This document shows, piece after piece, positions 34,971 through 44,189 of a DNA stretch of 64,000 nt (positions are counted from its first letter, which is position 1; every line of letters begins with the position of its first letter). The position numbers and the translations under genes are program-made. The stretch is taken from NCBI GenBank assembly GCA_947490615.1, contig CANLHK010000006.1, positions 149,888 through 213,887 of the forward strand. Reading direction: 5' to 3'. Origin of the DNA: Planctomycetaceae bacterium (GTDB lineage: Bacteria; Planctomycetota; Phycisphaerae; Phycisphaerales; SM1A02). Under the pieces are notes generated by a model that was not told the origin of the DNA, did not search any database, and saw nothing but the letters and a program-made list of their open reading frames with translations.

Positions 34971-35834
34971 TCAGAGTCGATAGAGCCGGCGCGCGTTTCC
35001 GCCGAGAATTGCAGCCTGTTCGTCGACGCTGCGCTCGCGGGCGATCTCCGCTGAAACCGCGATCCACTGCGTGAGTCGAGCGTTGGCGAAACACACAGGC
35101 CAGTTCGAACCCCACAGCACGCGCGTCACGCCGAAGCAGGTCAGACACCACTCGAACCACGGGCGCGCTTCATGCGCCGACAGCGCGCGCCCCGCGTTTT
35201 CGAACATGCCCGACCACTTCACGCTGACATTCTCACACGCAGCAACCGCTGCCACGAGTCGCTGCCACTGCAGACGCTCAGGTGAAGACCAACCGAGAGC
35301 CAGTGGCGGATTGCCAAGATGGTCGAGGACCAAGGTCGTCGTCGGTGTGCTGCGCGCACACTGTTCGACAAACCAGAGGTCTGTCCACCGCACGCAAAAA
35401 TCAAAGGAGATGCGCCGCGCACCAAGCGCAACAAGGTCGCGCTGAAATCGCTCGGTGTTGCAGGCGATCTCACCACCATGGAGGACGCGACGCGCGCCAG
35501 TCACGGTTCCCGCGGCAACACGCTCGAGCGTGACTTCGAACTCGTCACTCGCAGGCTCTACGCCCGCGACAATGGAAAACGGCCGCCCAAGTTCGCGGCC
35601 AAACTCCGCGAGTGATGCCGCTTCGGCCACACGATCGTTCGGCGCCGCATCGGCTTCAACGAGGACGACTCCGCCACCCACGCCGCCCTCGCGGACATAC
35701 CGCAGTCCATCGAATCGGCCGAGCCACTGCGGCGCGTGAACGAGCCACGGCGGCTGCAGCCGCGCAGAGTCCCACGCGTGCAGATGCGCGTCGCACCAAG
35801 TTGAGGAATCATCCGCGTGCGCAACCATGGCCAT
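34971..35834 (-). CDS. Amidohydrolase-2 type lactonase (L-fuconolactonase-like)
   Basis: A 287-residue TIM-barrel hydrolase. The amidohydrolase-2 signature is present: DAHLHAWD (about 15-22), VLVEADA, LDHLGNPP (about 169-176) and LWGSNWPVCF (about 243-252). Relatives open L-fucono-, L-rhamnono- or galactaro-lactones. In the present block it would supply L-fuconate to the dehydratase. It is on the opposite strand, tail-to-tail with the SDR (21 bases apart) and head-to-head with the aldo-keto reductase (38 bases), so it shares a promoter region with the latter. Confidence 0.82.
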   Translation of the reverse strand: MAMVAHADDSSTWCDAHLHAWDSARLQPPWLVHAPQWLGRFDGLRYVREGGVGGGVVLVEADAAPNDRVAEAASLAEFGRELGRPFSIVAGVEPASDEFEVTLERVAAGTVTGARRVLHGGEIACNTERFQRDLVALGARRISFDFCVRWTDLWFVEQCARSTPTTTLVLDHLGNPPLALGWSSPERLQWQRLVAAVAACENVSVKWSGMFENAGRALSAHEARPWFEWCLTCFGVTRVLWGSNWPVCFANARLTQWIAVSAEIARERSVDEQAAILGGNARRLYRL

Positions 35835-35872
35835 CCGCGCAGGCTATCCGCACTTCCCGCTACCCTGCGAGC

Positions 35873-36982
35873 ATGTCCGCGCAAAGCACCGCACTCGATC
35901 ACTACACGACGCTCGGCAGGTCAGGGCTACGCGTCTCGCCACTCTGCCTCGGAACGATGACCTTCGGCCTCGAATGGGGATTCGGTTGCCCCGACGATGT
36001 CAGCGCCGCGATGCTCACGCGCTACATCGAACACGGCGGCAACTTCATCGACGCCGCGAACATCTACACCAAGGGACACAACGAGACGATTCTCGGTGAG
36101 TACTTCACGACGGGAGCAGGTCAAGGCAAACGCGACCGCATGGTGATCGCCACCAAGTTTGGCGGCAACATGTGGCCGGGCGATCCCAACGGCGGCGGTT
36201 CCTGTCGCAAAGCCATGTTCAACGCGGTCGACCACTCGTTGCGACGGATGAAGACCGACTACATCGACTTGCTCTGGTGCCACTTCCAGGATGTCCACAC
36301 ACCGATCGAAGAGACGATGCAGTCGCTCGACATGCTCGTGAAGAACGGCAAGGTGCGCTACATCGGCTTCTCGAATCACCCCGCGTGGGTTTGCGTGCAG
36401 GCGCAGCAGGAAGCGATCTTTCGCTCGTGGACGCCGCTCATTGCGCTGCAAATCGAGTACTCGCTTCTGCAGCGCACCGTGGAGTCTGAACTCATTCCCA
36501 TGGCCCGCGCGATGGGACTCGGTGTGACCCCATGGAGTCCGCTGCGCGGCGGCGTGCTGAGCGGAAAGTTTGATCGAACGCACGCACCGAAGGACGATGG
36601 CAGCACGCGCGTGAAGAGCGAGTCCAAGCACCTCACCGAGCACACCTTCGTGATCATCGATCATCTGCGCGCCATCGCCGCAGCCCACGGCGCGACAGTC
36701 GCGCAAGTGGCGTTGCGTTGGGTGATGGATCGCGCGCAGGTCACCAGCAGCATCATCGGAACGCGAACGCTCGCGCAACTCGACGACAACCTCGGCGCCT
36801 GCGCACTGCGTCTGACTGCCGATGAAACCGCGCAACTCAATCGACTCACCGAACCGCCTGATGTCTTTCCAAAGCAATTCCTCGAGACGATCTCAACCGG
36901 TGTCCACGGCAACACGACGATCAACGGTGTGAAGGGGCAACCATGGCCGCTCGCACCGCAGAGCGCAGCGGAACGCTGGTGA
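35873..36982 (+). CDS. Aldo/keto reductase (possible L-fucose dehydrogenase)
   Basis: A 369-residue NADPH-type oxidoreductase. The AKR tetrad appears as Asp and Tyr in FIDAANIYTKG, Lys in VIATKFGGN, and His in LLWCHFQDVH, and the cofactor site near SSIIGTRTLAQLDDNL. The start at ATG 35873 is chosen because homologues begin close to TLGRSGLRVSPLCLGTMTFG and the 87 upstream codons lie within the lactonase gene. Next to the lactonase it could be the first enzyme of fucose oxidation, though most AKRs of this group are uncharacterised. Confidence 0.87.
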   Translation: MSAQSTALDHYTTLGRSGLRVSPLCLGTMTFGLEWGFGCPDDVSAAMLTRYIEHGGNFIDAANIYTKGHNETILGEYFTTGAGQGKRDRMVIATKFGGNMWPGDPNGGGSCRKAMFNAVDHSLRRMKTDYIDLLWCHFQDVHTPIEETMQSLDMLVKNGKVRYIGFSNHPAWVCVQAQQEAIFRSWTPLIALQIEYSLLQRTVESELIPMARAMGLGVTPWSPLRGGVLSGKFDRTHAPKDDGSTRVKSESKHLTEHTFVIIDHLRAIAAAHGATVAQVALRWVMDRAQVTSSIIGTRTLAQLDDNLGACALRLTADETAQLNRLTEPPDVFPKQFLETISTGVHGNTTINGVKGQPWPLAPQSAAERW

Positions 36983-36986
36983 CCGT

Positions 36987-38378
36987 ATGCCCGAAGTGAA
37001 CTTCGATGGCCTCGTCGGACCCACCCACAGCTACGCGGGATTGTCCTACGGCAACAAGGCGAGTTCGAACAACCAAGGTGCCGTGAGCTACCCGCGCGCG
37101 GCTGCGTTGCAGGGACTCGCCAAGATGGAAGCGGTTGCCGCACTCGGATTGGTGCAAGGCGTCCTGCCTCCGCACGAACGCCCGCATCTTCCAACACTCC
37201 GCGCCCGCGGCTACTCGGGCAGCGATGCTGAAGTGTTGGCGAAGGTCGCGCGCGAAGATCCCGTGTTGCTCGCACGGGTCTCGAGCGCGAGTGCCATGTG
37301 GACCGCCAACGCAGCCACCGTGCTGCCCAGCGCCGACACGCGTGACGGCCGCCTGCACTTCATCACCGCGAATCTTCGAGAGATGTTTCATCGCGCCATC
37401 GAGCCTGCCGTAACGGCACGAGTGCTCGCGGCAGTCTTTCCTGATCGCGCGCGAGTGGCCGTGCATGAGGCGCTTCCTGCTGCCAAGAGCAATGATCTCA
37501 GTGCCGACTTTGGCGACGAAGGCGCAGCGAACCACACGCGCTTCACCACGAGCGCCACAAACGGCGGTGAGGTCAACGGCGTGCATTTCTTCGTTTATGG
37601 CGCCGCGGCCGACAGCGCGCGCGTTCCTGCAAAGTTTCCTGCGCGTCAGACCCGCGCCGCGAGCCAACGCGTGGCGCAGCTTGCCGCACTCGATCCTGAG
37701 CGCTGCGTCTACGCCCAGCAGAACGCCGACGCGATCGACGCTGGAGTCTTTCACAACGATGTGATTGCCGTCGGCAATGGGTCGATGCTCTTCTGCCATG
37801 AGCTGGCGTTCGAGCATCGCCAAGAGACGCACGCAGCGCTTCGACGCGCGATCGGAGGCGATGCACTCTGTATCGCCGAGGTCACCCGTGACGAAGTGAC
37901 GCTCGAAGAAGCGGTGCAGAGCTACCTCTTCAACAGCCAGTTGCTCACGACTCCCGATGGATCGATGACGCTCCTCTGCCCGTCGGAGTGTGCAGAGAAT
38001 CCCAGAGTTCGCGCGGCGATCGATCGCGTGGTGGCGGACGCTGGCAATCCGCTCTCGCGGGCGCTCTTCATGGATGTCCGCGAAAGTATGCGCAACGGCG
38101 GCGGACCTGCGTGTTTGCGGCTTCGCGTCCCTATGACGGCGCAAGAGCTCGCGTCGATGAACCGCGCGGCGTTGGTGGATGCTCCCAAGCTTGCGCTTCT
38201 GCGCGCATGGGTTCAGCGCCGGTATCGAGAGACGCTGCGCGCCGAAGAACACGCGGATCCCGCGCTCTTGCGCGAGTCGCGCGACGCACTCGATGAGCTC
38301 ACCACCATCCTCGAGCTCGGATCGGTATATGACTTCCAGCGCACGACTGATTCACAGGCCAGCCTCGGCGCGCACTGA
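36987..38378 (+). CDS. astB: N-succinylarginine dihydrolase
   Basis: A 463-residue enzyme of the amidinotransferase fold that hydrolyses N2-succinylarginine to succinylornithine, CO2 and ammonia. The start EVNFDGLVGPTHSYAGLSYGN and segments such as TANAATVLPSADT, TANLREMFHRAIE, FVYG and NGGGPACLRLRV are characteristic. Length is normal (about 445 in enteric AstB). None of the other arginine succinyltransferase pathway genes (astA, C, D, E) are within this window. It begins four bases after the AKR gene, so co-transcription is likely. Confidence 0.9.
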   Translation: MPEVNFDGLVGPTHSYAGLSYGNKASSNNQGAVSYPRAAALQGLAKMEAVAALGLVQGVLPPHERPHLPTLRARGYSGSDAEVLAKVAREDPVLLARVSSASAMWTANAATVLPSADTRDGRLHFITANLREMFHRAIEPAVTARVLAAVFPDRARVAVHEALPAAKSNDLSADFGDEGAANHTRFTTSATNGGEVNGVHFFVYGAAADSARVPAKFPARQTRAASQRVAQLAALDPERCVYAQQNADAIDAGVFHNDVIAVGNGSMLFCHELAFEHRQETHAALRRAIGGDALCIAEVTRDEVTLEEAVQSYLFNSQLLTTPDGSMTLLCPSECAENPRVRAAIDRVVADAGNPLSRALFMDVRESMRNGGGPACLRLRVPMTAQELASMNRAALVDAPKLALLRAWVQRRYRETLRAEEHADPALLRESRDALDELTTILELGSVYDFQRTTDSQASLGAH

Positions 38379-38391
38379 GTATGCTGCGCGG

Positions 38392-39567
38392 ATGATTCGA
38401 CCTTTTGTCTCGATCGGAACGCTCGCCTGCATCCTTGCCTTCTCTCCTTCGTGTGCGCCGCGACGCGCGCTGACTCCTGAAGCAGACCTGATCGCAAGCG
38501 ATGCTGCCAACAAAGAGAAGCTCCGTGGCGAGATGATGGATTCGACGCGACAGGTCCTCTTTCGCGTCATGGGCGAATCGGGCGATCAACGCACCATCGA
38601 CATCCTTGTTCTCTCGGGTGGTGGCGACTTTGGCGCGTTCGGCGCTGCGTTTCTCCGCACTTGGAAACACCGAGGCGGCGAGCAACCGATGCCTGAGTTT
38701 GACATGGTGTCGGGAGTGAGCACGGGCGCGCTCATCGCGCCGTTTGCGTTTCTCGGCGGTGATGAGGAACTCAAGGCGTGCGAGGACCTCTACCGCAATC
38801 CCAAGGACGATTGGATTCGCTCGCGTGGCCTGCTCGGCCTCTTGCCTGACAACGCGAGCCTTGCCGAAGTGCCTGGTCTCGAGCGTGAGCTTCGCGCTGA
38901 GATCGACGAGGACTTCGTGCGGCGCATCGCCGAGCAAGGCGCGCGCGGACGACTCTTGTTCGCGAATACGACTGACCTCGATCACGGCCACGCGCAACCA
39001 TTCGAGATGACCCACGCTGCAAAGCTCGCCGTCGAGTCAGGAAGCATTGATCGCTTCCACGACATCCTTCTCGCGAGCGCGGGAATCCCTGGAGTCTTCC
39101 CGCCGCGTCTGATTGATGGGACGCTCTACGCCGATGGCGGCGTGACTTCCAACATCCTCTACGGCGCGCCCGCGAGTTACGAAGAGACCTTGTTCTATCG
39201 CTTCAAGAAGAACTTCCCGCAGCAGGAAGGCATCAAGATGCGTTACTGGGTGATCATCAACAACCAGGTGCACACGACTCCGCGAACTGTCCAGCAGGGT
39301 TGGCTTGCGGTCCTTGGTCGCAGCGTCGAAGTTGCGATTCGCGCGTCGACGGTCACTTCGCTTCGCCACCTGTTTACTCATGCCGAAGCGGTCAACCAGC
39401 ACGGCGACGGCTCGCTCGAAGTGCGTTGGGTGGCGATCCCCGATGCGTGGCGCCCACCAGTTGAGGGCGTGTTTGTCGAGGAAACGATGCGCAATCTCGC
39501 AGACCTCGGCGCCAAGATGGGCGCGGATGCGAGCTCGTGGCAGACGCGACCTCCTGAGCCGTTCTAA
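38392..39567 (+). CDS. Patatin-like phospholipase, lipoprotein
   Basis: A 391-residue lipoprotein. The signal ends in a lipobox-like AFSPSC (Cys about residue 21). The patatin Ser-Asp dyad is complete: oxyanion loop SGGGDFGAFG (about 75-84), nucleophile Ser110 in GVSTG, and Asp248 in ADGG. It would hydrolyse lipid acyl chains at the inner or outer membrane. ATG 38392 begins the signal peptide; upstream codons overlap astB. The C-terminus ends in RPPEPF, ordinary for the family. Confidence 0.88.
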   Translation: MIRPFVSIGTLACILAFSPSCAPRRALTPEADLIASDAANKEKLRGEMMDSTRQVLFRVMGESGDQRTIDILVLSGGGDFGAFGAAFLRTWKHRGGEQPMPEFDMVSGVSTGALIAPFAFLGGDEELKACEDLYRNPKDDWIRSRGLLGLLPDNASLAEVPGLERELRAEIDEDFVRRIAEQGARGRLLFANTTDLDHGHAQPFEMTHAAKLAVESGSIDRFHDILLASAGIPGVFPPRLIDGTLYADGGVTSNILYGAPASYEETLFYRFKKNFPQQEGIKMRYWVIINNQVHTTPRTVQQGWLAVLGRSVEVAIRASTVTSLRHLFTHAEAVNQHGDGSLEVRWVAIPDAWRPPVEGVFVEETMRNLADLGAKMGADASSWQTRPPEPF

Positions 39568-39573
39568 AGGCTG

Positions 39574-39987
39574 ATGCAGCGCAACCACACCATCATTCTC
39601 TTTGACGGAGTCTGCAACCTCTGCAACAGCACGGTGCGTTTCGTCATCAAGAGGGATTCGTCGGGTCACTTTCGTTTTGCCGCCCTTCAGACTGAGGTTG
39701 GTCGACGACTCTGCGCCGAGCATGGTGTGGCGATCACTTCGACCGCTGCTCCTGATTCGATCGTGGTGTTGCAGGATGGTCGCGCCTTGCTGCGCTCGGA
39801 CGCCGCGCTGGCCATTGCTGCGCGCTTACCGTTGCCGTGGTCGTTGCTCCGCGCGTTCCGCATCGTCCCGCGCGCGCTGCGCGACCTCGTCTATCGCCTG
39901 ATCGCGCACAATCGTGCGCGCTGGTTTGGACGGCGCGACACCTGCATGGTGCCGACCAACGAGCTGCGCGCTCGCTTTCTTGAGTGA
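39574..39987 (+). CDS. DCC family protein (DUF393)
   Basis: A 137-residue thioredoxin-fold-like protein with the diagnostic DGVCNLC motif (about 11-17), R-x-FVIKRD and FAALQ segments. The two cysteines spaced CNLC suggest thiol-disulfide chemistry. It begins seven bases after the patatin gene. DUF393 proteins often sit beside or fused to HTTM/DoxX-like membrane proteins; one is convergent next door. Confidence 0.87.
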   Translation: MQRNHTIILFDGVCNLCNSTVRFVIKRDSSGHFRFAALQTEVGRRLCAEHGVAITSTAAPDSIVVLQDGRALLRSDAALAIAARLPLPWSLLRAFRIVPRALRDLVYRLIAHNRARWFGRRDTCMVPTNELRARFLE

Positions 39988-40014
39988 CGACTGCTGATCG
40001 ATCGGCGCACCGGC

Positions 40015-41334
40015 TCAGCGGTTGTACGGGTACTCGTTGATCCAGTGGAATCCGCGGTTCATCGGCAGGAAATCCTTCGGTTCCTGTCGCTCACACACCA
40101 CCTCGATGCGCGCGCCCTTCATCTCGCCCGTGACGCGCAGGCCCTTCTCACCCTCGCGCACATAGGCGAGCGTTGCCGCGACCGGCACCTCTGCGGCTTC
40201 TGCATTGGCGGCGGGGGCGGTCATCTCGCGCAACTCCAACGCGCCCTCTTTCGTCGTCAACGACCAACGCCCGTTGGGCCCCTTCATGTGCGTGACCACT
40301 GCCTGCTTCCATTGCGCACGGTCGATCAGCGTGAGTGATCTCCATCGCACCGCGTCGGTCATGAGTGGCGGGAGCTCCACGCCATCGCGGCGAAACTCTT
40401 TGACCTCCCAAGTGCCGTCGAGTTCGCCCTTCGGCGCCAAGGGACCGTAGAGGTACTGCGCCTGCGACATCTGCGACCAGATCATCGGCACGGTGAAGAG
40501 CACCCACGCGAGCTTCACGAAGAGCGCGGTGCGACGGAGCCACGGCTTGGTCCACGGTCCGCGCAGGTCAGCGCGAGGCGCAGGTCGATTGAGCACGAAG
40601 AGCCGCACGAGTCGTGGCGCATCGGGTGCCGCGATCAGCATCGCAAGCATGAGCAGTTGAAACGAATAGATCTTGACGGGGACGTCGTAACACATGTTCA
40701 ACACGAACACATTGCCCATCACCGCCGCAGACCAGAGTGCTCCAAAGAGCTGCGTGCGACGGAAGCAAAGCAGCAGGCCACCGATCGTCTCCATCCATCC
40801 CGCGAACATCGTGTAGGGCGCACTGGCACCCATGAAGGTCCACATCAATCCCATCGGACTGGAGTCGCCGTAATCCTGCGTGAGTCGCTGCAATCCTGGC
40901 TCTGGAAATTGCAGCGCGAAGACCTTGTTGATGCCGTAACCGAAGAGCGCGCTCGCGAGGACGAATCGCATGCCGATCCAGAGTCCATCCTTCAGCCACG
41001 GGTACGAGGGACGACGCCAATCGATCGCGCTCCACAACAAGGCACCGATGAGTGCGAACACCAAGTGCGAAGCAGCCTGAACCCAGTTGTAGGTGGTGTC
41101 GCCCGAACCGTTGGGAAACACAGTGATGTCGACGCCGAGTACGACCTTTCCGACCCACACATAGAAAGGACGCACCGCTTGATCGTGCTCGTAGCCAACC
41201 ATGCCGAGCATCGGCACCAACTGTGTCAGCGCCGAGAAGAAGGCAAACAGCACCCACAGGGCGACCACGCGAAAGAGCACCCGCAGCAGAGGATGCCACG
41301 GCAACGGGGACGAATGCGCAGAGATCTCGCTCAT
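40015..41334 (-). CDS. DoxX/HTTM-like multi-pass membrane protein with C-terminal soluble domain
   Basis: A 439-residue protein with about eight to ten hydrophobic segments in the first 330 residues (VLFRVVALWVLFAFFSALTQL; FVLASALFGYGINKVFALQFP; GASAPYTMFAGWMETIGGLLL) and a soluble tail (about 335-439). The segments GYGINKVFALQFP and WMETIGGLLLCFRRT recall DoxX-like oxidoreductase membrane subunits. The start at 41334 fits because the upstream extension runs over the neighbouring gene. It converges with the DCC gene, and the pair may exchange electrons; that is inferred from family habits. Confidence 0.75.
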   Translation of the reverse strand: MSEISAHSSPLPWHPLLRVLFRVVALWVLFAFFSALTQLVPMLGMVGYEHDQAVRPFYVWVGKVVLGVDITVFPNGSGDTTYNWVQAASHLVFALIGALLWSAIDWRRPSYPWLKDGLWIGMRFVLASALFGYGINKVFALQFPEPGLQRLTQDYGDSSPMGLMWTFMGASAPYTMFAGWMETIGGLLLCFRRTQLFGALWSAAVMGNVFVLNMCYDVPVKIYSFQLLMLAMLIAAPDAPRLVRLFVLNRPAPRADLRGPWTKPWLRRTALFVKLAWVLFTVPMIWSQMSQAQYLYGPLAPKGELDGTWEVKEFRRDGVELPPLMTDAVRWRSLTLIDRAQWKQAVVTHMKGPNGRWSLTTKEGALELREMTAPAANAEAAEVPVAATLAYVREGEKGLRVTGEMKGARIEVVCERQEPKDFLPMNRGFHWINEYPYNR

Positions 41335-41386
41335 CGCCCGACGATACCTGTCGGAACTCCGAGACGCATTCGGTAGGCTACCCACC

Positions 41387-41872
41387 ATGCGCTCGAATCT
41401 TCCAATCTCCGTTGCGCCCCACCGCACTCCGTCGCGTCTGCATCTCCCTGCATGGTGCAGCATGAGTCTCCTGCTCATGCTCAGCGCCTTCGTGGCGTTG
41501 CAAAGCGCCGCTCCAAACATGATCGGCGATGGCTTGGCCGACTTCTCCCGAGCCACGACGCATGGCGTTGGTGCGACGCTGCTTCAACCGATTCGATCGA
41601 CGCCACCTGCGGGACTCTCCGTCGAAGCGAAGGACGCGCCCTTTGGCAAGGGCTTCGACTTCAAGTTCAAGTCGGGCAGTGCGACCACGACGCTCACGAT
41701 CGATCCGCTGGGCACCCGTCATACAGGGAGCGCTTCGCTCTCCTCGTCGGCAGGATCGGTGCAGTTGACGGGAAAATACGACCGCAACGATCGGGCGATT
41801 GAGATCATCGCCAAGCGCGGCGGAACGGAGATCGGTTCCTATTCGTGGCGCGTGGAAGCAGTCCTGCGATAG
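41387..41872 (+). CDS. Exported hypothetical protein
   Basis: A 161-residue protein with a hydrophobic segment (SLLLMLSAFVALQSAAP). If translation begins at the second ATG (41462) this becomes a regular signal peptide. The mature part is small and beta-rich (FDFKFKSGSATTTLTIDP, ASLSSSAGSVQLTGKYD). I do not recognise a family. It is divergent from the DoxX-like gene (52 bases between starts) and nine bases ahead of the isomerase-like gene. Confidence 0.6.
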   Translation: MRSNLPISVAPHRTPSRLHLPAWCSMSLLLMLSAFVALQSAAPNMIGDGLADFSRATTHGVGATLLQPIRSTPPAGLSVEAKDAPFGKGFDFKFKSGSATTTLTIDPLGTRHTGSASLSSSAGSVQLTGKYDRNDRAIEIIAKRGGTEIGSYSWRVEAVLR

Positions 41873-41881
41873 AGTGCGCGC

Positions 41882-42757
41882 ATGCAACGCCGCGACTTCA
41901 TCGCCACATCGGTTTCTGCAGCAGCCTCTATTCCTCTCGTGACCAGCCTCGGTCAAGCCGCCCAGTCAGCCGCGAGCGCCCCGCCGCCGATCGCCAAGCG
42001 CAAAGGACACCTGCGCCACTCGGTCAGCAAGTGGTGCTTCGGCGGCATGTCGCTCGAAGACCTCTGCACCCACGCCAGCGCGATGGGGATCGAAGGCATC
42101 GACCTTCTCAACGAGAACGAATGGGAAACACCGAAGAGGTTCGGGATGATCTGCGCGCTCGCCAACGGTCCCACCACGATTTCGGATGGCATGAATCGCG
42201 TCGAGAACCACGACCGCGTCGTCAAGGAGTGTGAGCGCATGCTTCCACTTGCCGCGAAAGCTGGCGTGCCGAGCCTCATGCTCTTCTCAGGTAACCGCAA
42301 GGGCATGTCCGACAGCGAAGGACTTCGCAATTGCGCCATCGGACTCAAGCGCGTCATGCCCATCGCCCAACGGCATGGCGTAACCATTCTCATGGAGCTG
42401 CTCAACTCGCGCGTCGACCACGGCGACTACATGTGCGATCGCACTCCGTGGGGCGTCGAGTTGGTCAAGCAAGTCGGCAGCGACCACTTCCGCTTGCTCT
42501 ACGACATCTACCACATGCAGATCATGGAAGGCGATGTCATCCGAACGATCCGAAACAACCACGCCTTCATCGGTCACTACCACACCGCAGGCAATCCTGG
42601 GCGCAACGAGATCGACACGACGCAGGAGCTCTACTACCCAGCGATCTGCTCAGCAATCATCGCCACGGGATTCAAGGGTTTCCTCGCGCAGGAGTTCATC
42701 CCGCGCCGCGATCCGATGACGAGCCTGCGTGAAGCAATTGACCTCTGCGATGTGTGA
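41882..42757 (+). CDS. TIM-barrel sugar isomerase-like protein (hydroxypyruvate isomerase family), Tat-exported
   Basis: A 291-residue protein with a twin-arginine leader (QRRDFIATSVSAAASIPLV) and an AP-endonuclease-2/xylose-isomerase-like barrel: KWCFGGMSLEDLC, MELLNSRVDHGDYM, FRLLYDIYHMQIMEGD, IGHYHTAGNPGRNEI. The metal ligands (Glu, Asp, His, Glu) appear conserved. Bacterial relatives isomerise hydroxypyruvate or keto sugars; exported members are common in Planctomycetota next to sulfatases. The downstream sulfatase begins 10 bases after its stop. Confidence 0.87.
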   Translation: MQRRDFIATSVSAAASIPLVTSLGQAAQSAASAPPPIAKRKGHLRHSVSKWCFGGMSLEDLCTHASAMGIEGIDLLNENEWETPKRFGMICALANGPTTISDGMNRVENHDRVVKECERMLPLAAKAGVPSLMLFSGNRKGMSDSEGLRNCAIGLKRVMPIAQRHGVTILMELLNSRVDHGDYMCDRTPWGVELVKQVGSDHFRLLYDIYHMQIMEGDVIRTIRNNHAFIGHYHTAGNPGRNEIDTTQELYYPAICSAIIATGFKGFLAQEFIPRRDPMTSLREAIDLCDV

Positions 42758-42767
42758 GCTCAACGCC

Positions 42768-44189
42768 ATGACGCTCGTGCATCGCGCGGTACTCTGCGTG
42801 CTGTGTCTTCTCATCGGCGCGTGCCAAGCCACGGCTCCCGTGCAGCGCGAGATCGCTTGCCCGACACGACCCAACATCGTGCTCGTCTTCGCGGACGACC
42901 TCGGCTATGGCGAACTTGGCTGCTACGGACAAAGCAAGATCGACACGCCGCAGATCGACCGCCTGGCTCGGGAAGGCGCGCGTTTCACACAGTTCTACAG
43001 CGCAGCACCTGTTTGCGCTCCCTCACGCGCAGCACTCATGACGGGACTTCATCTCGGCCATTGCGCCATCCGCGACAACAGTGAAGTGCAGCCCGAAGGC
43101 CAAGGTCCACTGCCCGCTGACGCGACCACGCTCGCCGATGATCTCAAGCGCGCTGGCTACACGACGGCGTGCATTGGCAAGTGGGGACTCGGATTTGTTG
43201 GATCCACTGGTGATCCGAACGCCAATGGGTTTGACTTGTTCTTCGGCTTCAACTGCCAGCGTCAAGCGCACAACTACTACCCGACGCACCTTTGGCGCAA
43301 CGATCAGAAGGTCACGCTCGATGGCAACAATCCTGCGACGCGCGCAGAGAAGATCTTCGCGCCCGACTTGATGCTCAAGGAAGCAGAGCGGTTCATCGCG
43401 CGTTCGAAGGACCGTCCCTTCTTTCTCGCCTACACCTCCACGATGCCGCACATGGCGATGCAGCCGACCGCGGCCGATGTGAGCCGATACCAAGGGCGCT
43501 TTGATGAGCAACCGTATGTCGGCGGCAAAGGCTACCTCCCGCATCCGACGCCGCGCGCAGGCTACGCCGCGATGATCACGCGCCTTGACGCAGAGGTCGG
43601 CGCGTTGCGCGAAGCGCTCGAACAACACGGGCTCGCGCAGAACACGCTCATCATCATCACGAGTGACAACGGTCCGACGCACGATGTGGGCGGAGTCGAC
43701 ACGGTCTTCTTCGATTCAACAGGTGGACTGCGCGGACGCAAGGGTTCGGTGTGGGAAGGCGGCCTACGCGTGCCGTGTATTGCTTGGTGGCCTGGCCATG
43801 TCAGCGCGAGTCGCACCGTAACGGCGCCTGCGTGGACCGTGGACTTGCGCGCGACCTTTGCCTCGATTGCTGGCGTCACCGCAACCGACACCGACGGCCG
43901 CGATCTCACGCCGCTCTTGCTGCTCGACGAAGCGCCATCAAGTCGCGTCCTCTACTGGCCGTTCCCTGGTTACGGCGGTCAAGAAGCCCTGCGTGATGGC
44001 GACTGGAAAGTGGTTCGACAACAGCTCGATGCCGCAGCGAAGAAGGGCGTGGCCGATCCGCCTTGGCAGTTGTTCGATCTCGCACACGACTCGAACGAGC
44101 AATCCGATGTCGCTTCAAAACATACGGCACTCGTCGCACAACTCGCCGCCCGCGCCAAGCAAGAAGCGGCGCCGCGCAACGCGCGCTAG
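42768..44189 (+). CDS. Sulfatase (formylglycine type), lipoprotein
   Basis: A 473-residue arylsulfatase-family lipoprotein. A signal with lipobox-like LLIGAC starts the protein. The N-terminal PNIVLVFADDLGYGELGCYG binds the metal, and Cys83 in CAPSR is the residue that must be turned into formylglycine. TYTACIGKWGLG, SDNGPTHDVGG and GRKGSVWEGGLRVP follow in normal order. An ATG earlier in frame (42729) overlaps the upstream stop and lies ahead of the signal sequence, so ATG 42768 is used. Likely to remove sulfate from glycans; no anaerobic or aerobic maturase gene is in the window. Confidence 0.92.
   Translation: MTLVHRAVLCVLCLLIGACQATAPVQREIACPTRPNIVLVFADDLGYGELGCYGQSKIDTPQIDRLAREGARFTQFYSAAPVCAPSRAALMTGLHLGHCAIRDNSEVQPEGQGPLPADATTLADDLKRAGYTTACIGKWGLGFVGSTGDPNANGFDLFFGFNCQRQAHNYYPTHLWRNDQKVTLDGNNPATRAEKIFAPDLMLKEAERFIARSKDRPFFLAYTSTMPHMAMQPTAADVSRYQGRFDEQPYVGGKGYLPHPTPRAGYAAMITRLDAEVGALREALEQHGLAQNTLIIITSDNGPTHDVGGVDTVFFDSTGGLRGRKGSVWEGGLRVPCIAWWPGHVSASRTVTAPAWTVDLRATFASIAGVTATDTDGRDLTPLLLLDEAPSSRVLYWPFPGYGGQEALRDGDWKVVRQQLDAAAKKGVADPPWQLFDLAHDSNEQSDVASKHTALVAQLAARAKQEAAPRNAR

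Noticed and set aside
36921..38252. 443-residue minus-strand frame over astB
   Set aside because: Antisense shadow; astB motifs are clear on the plus strand.
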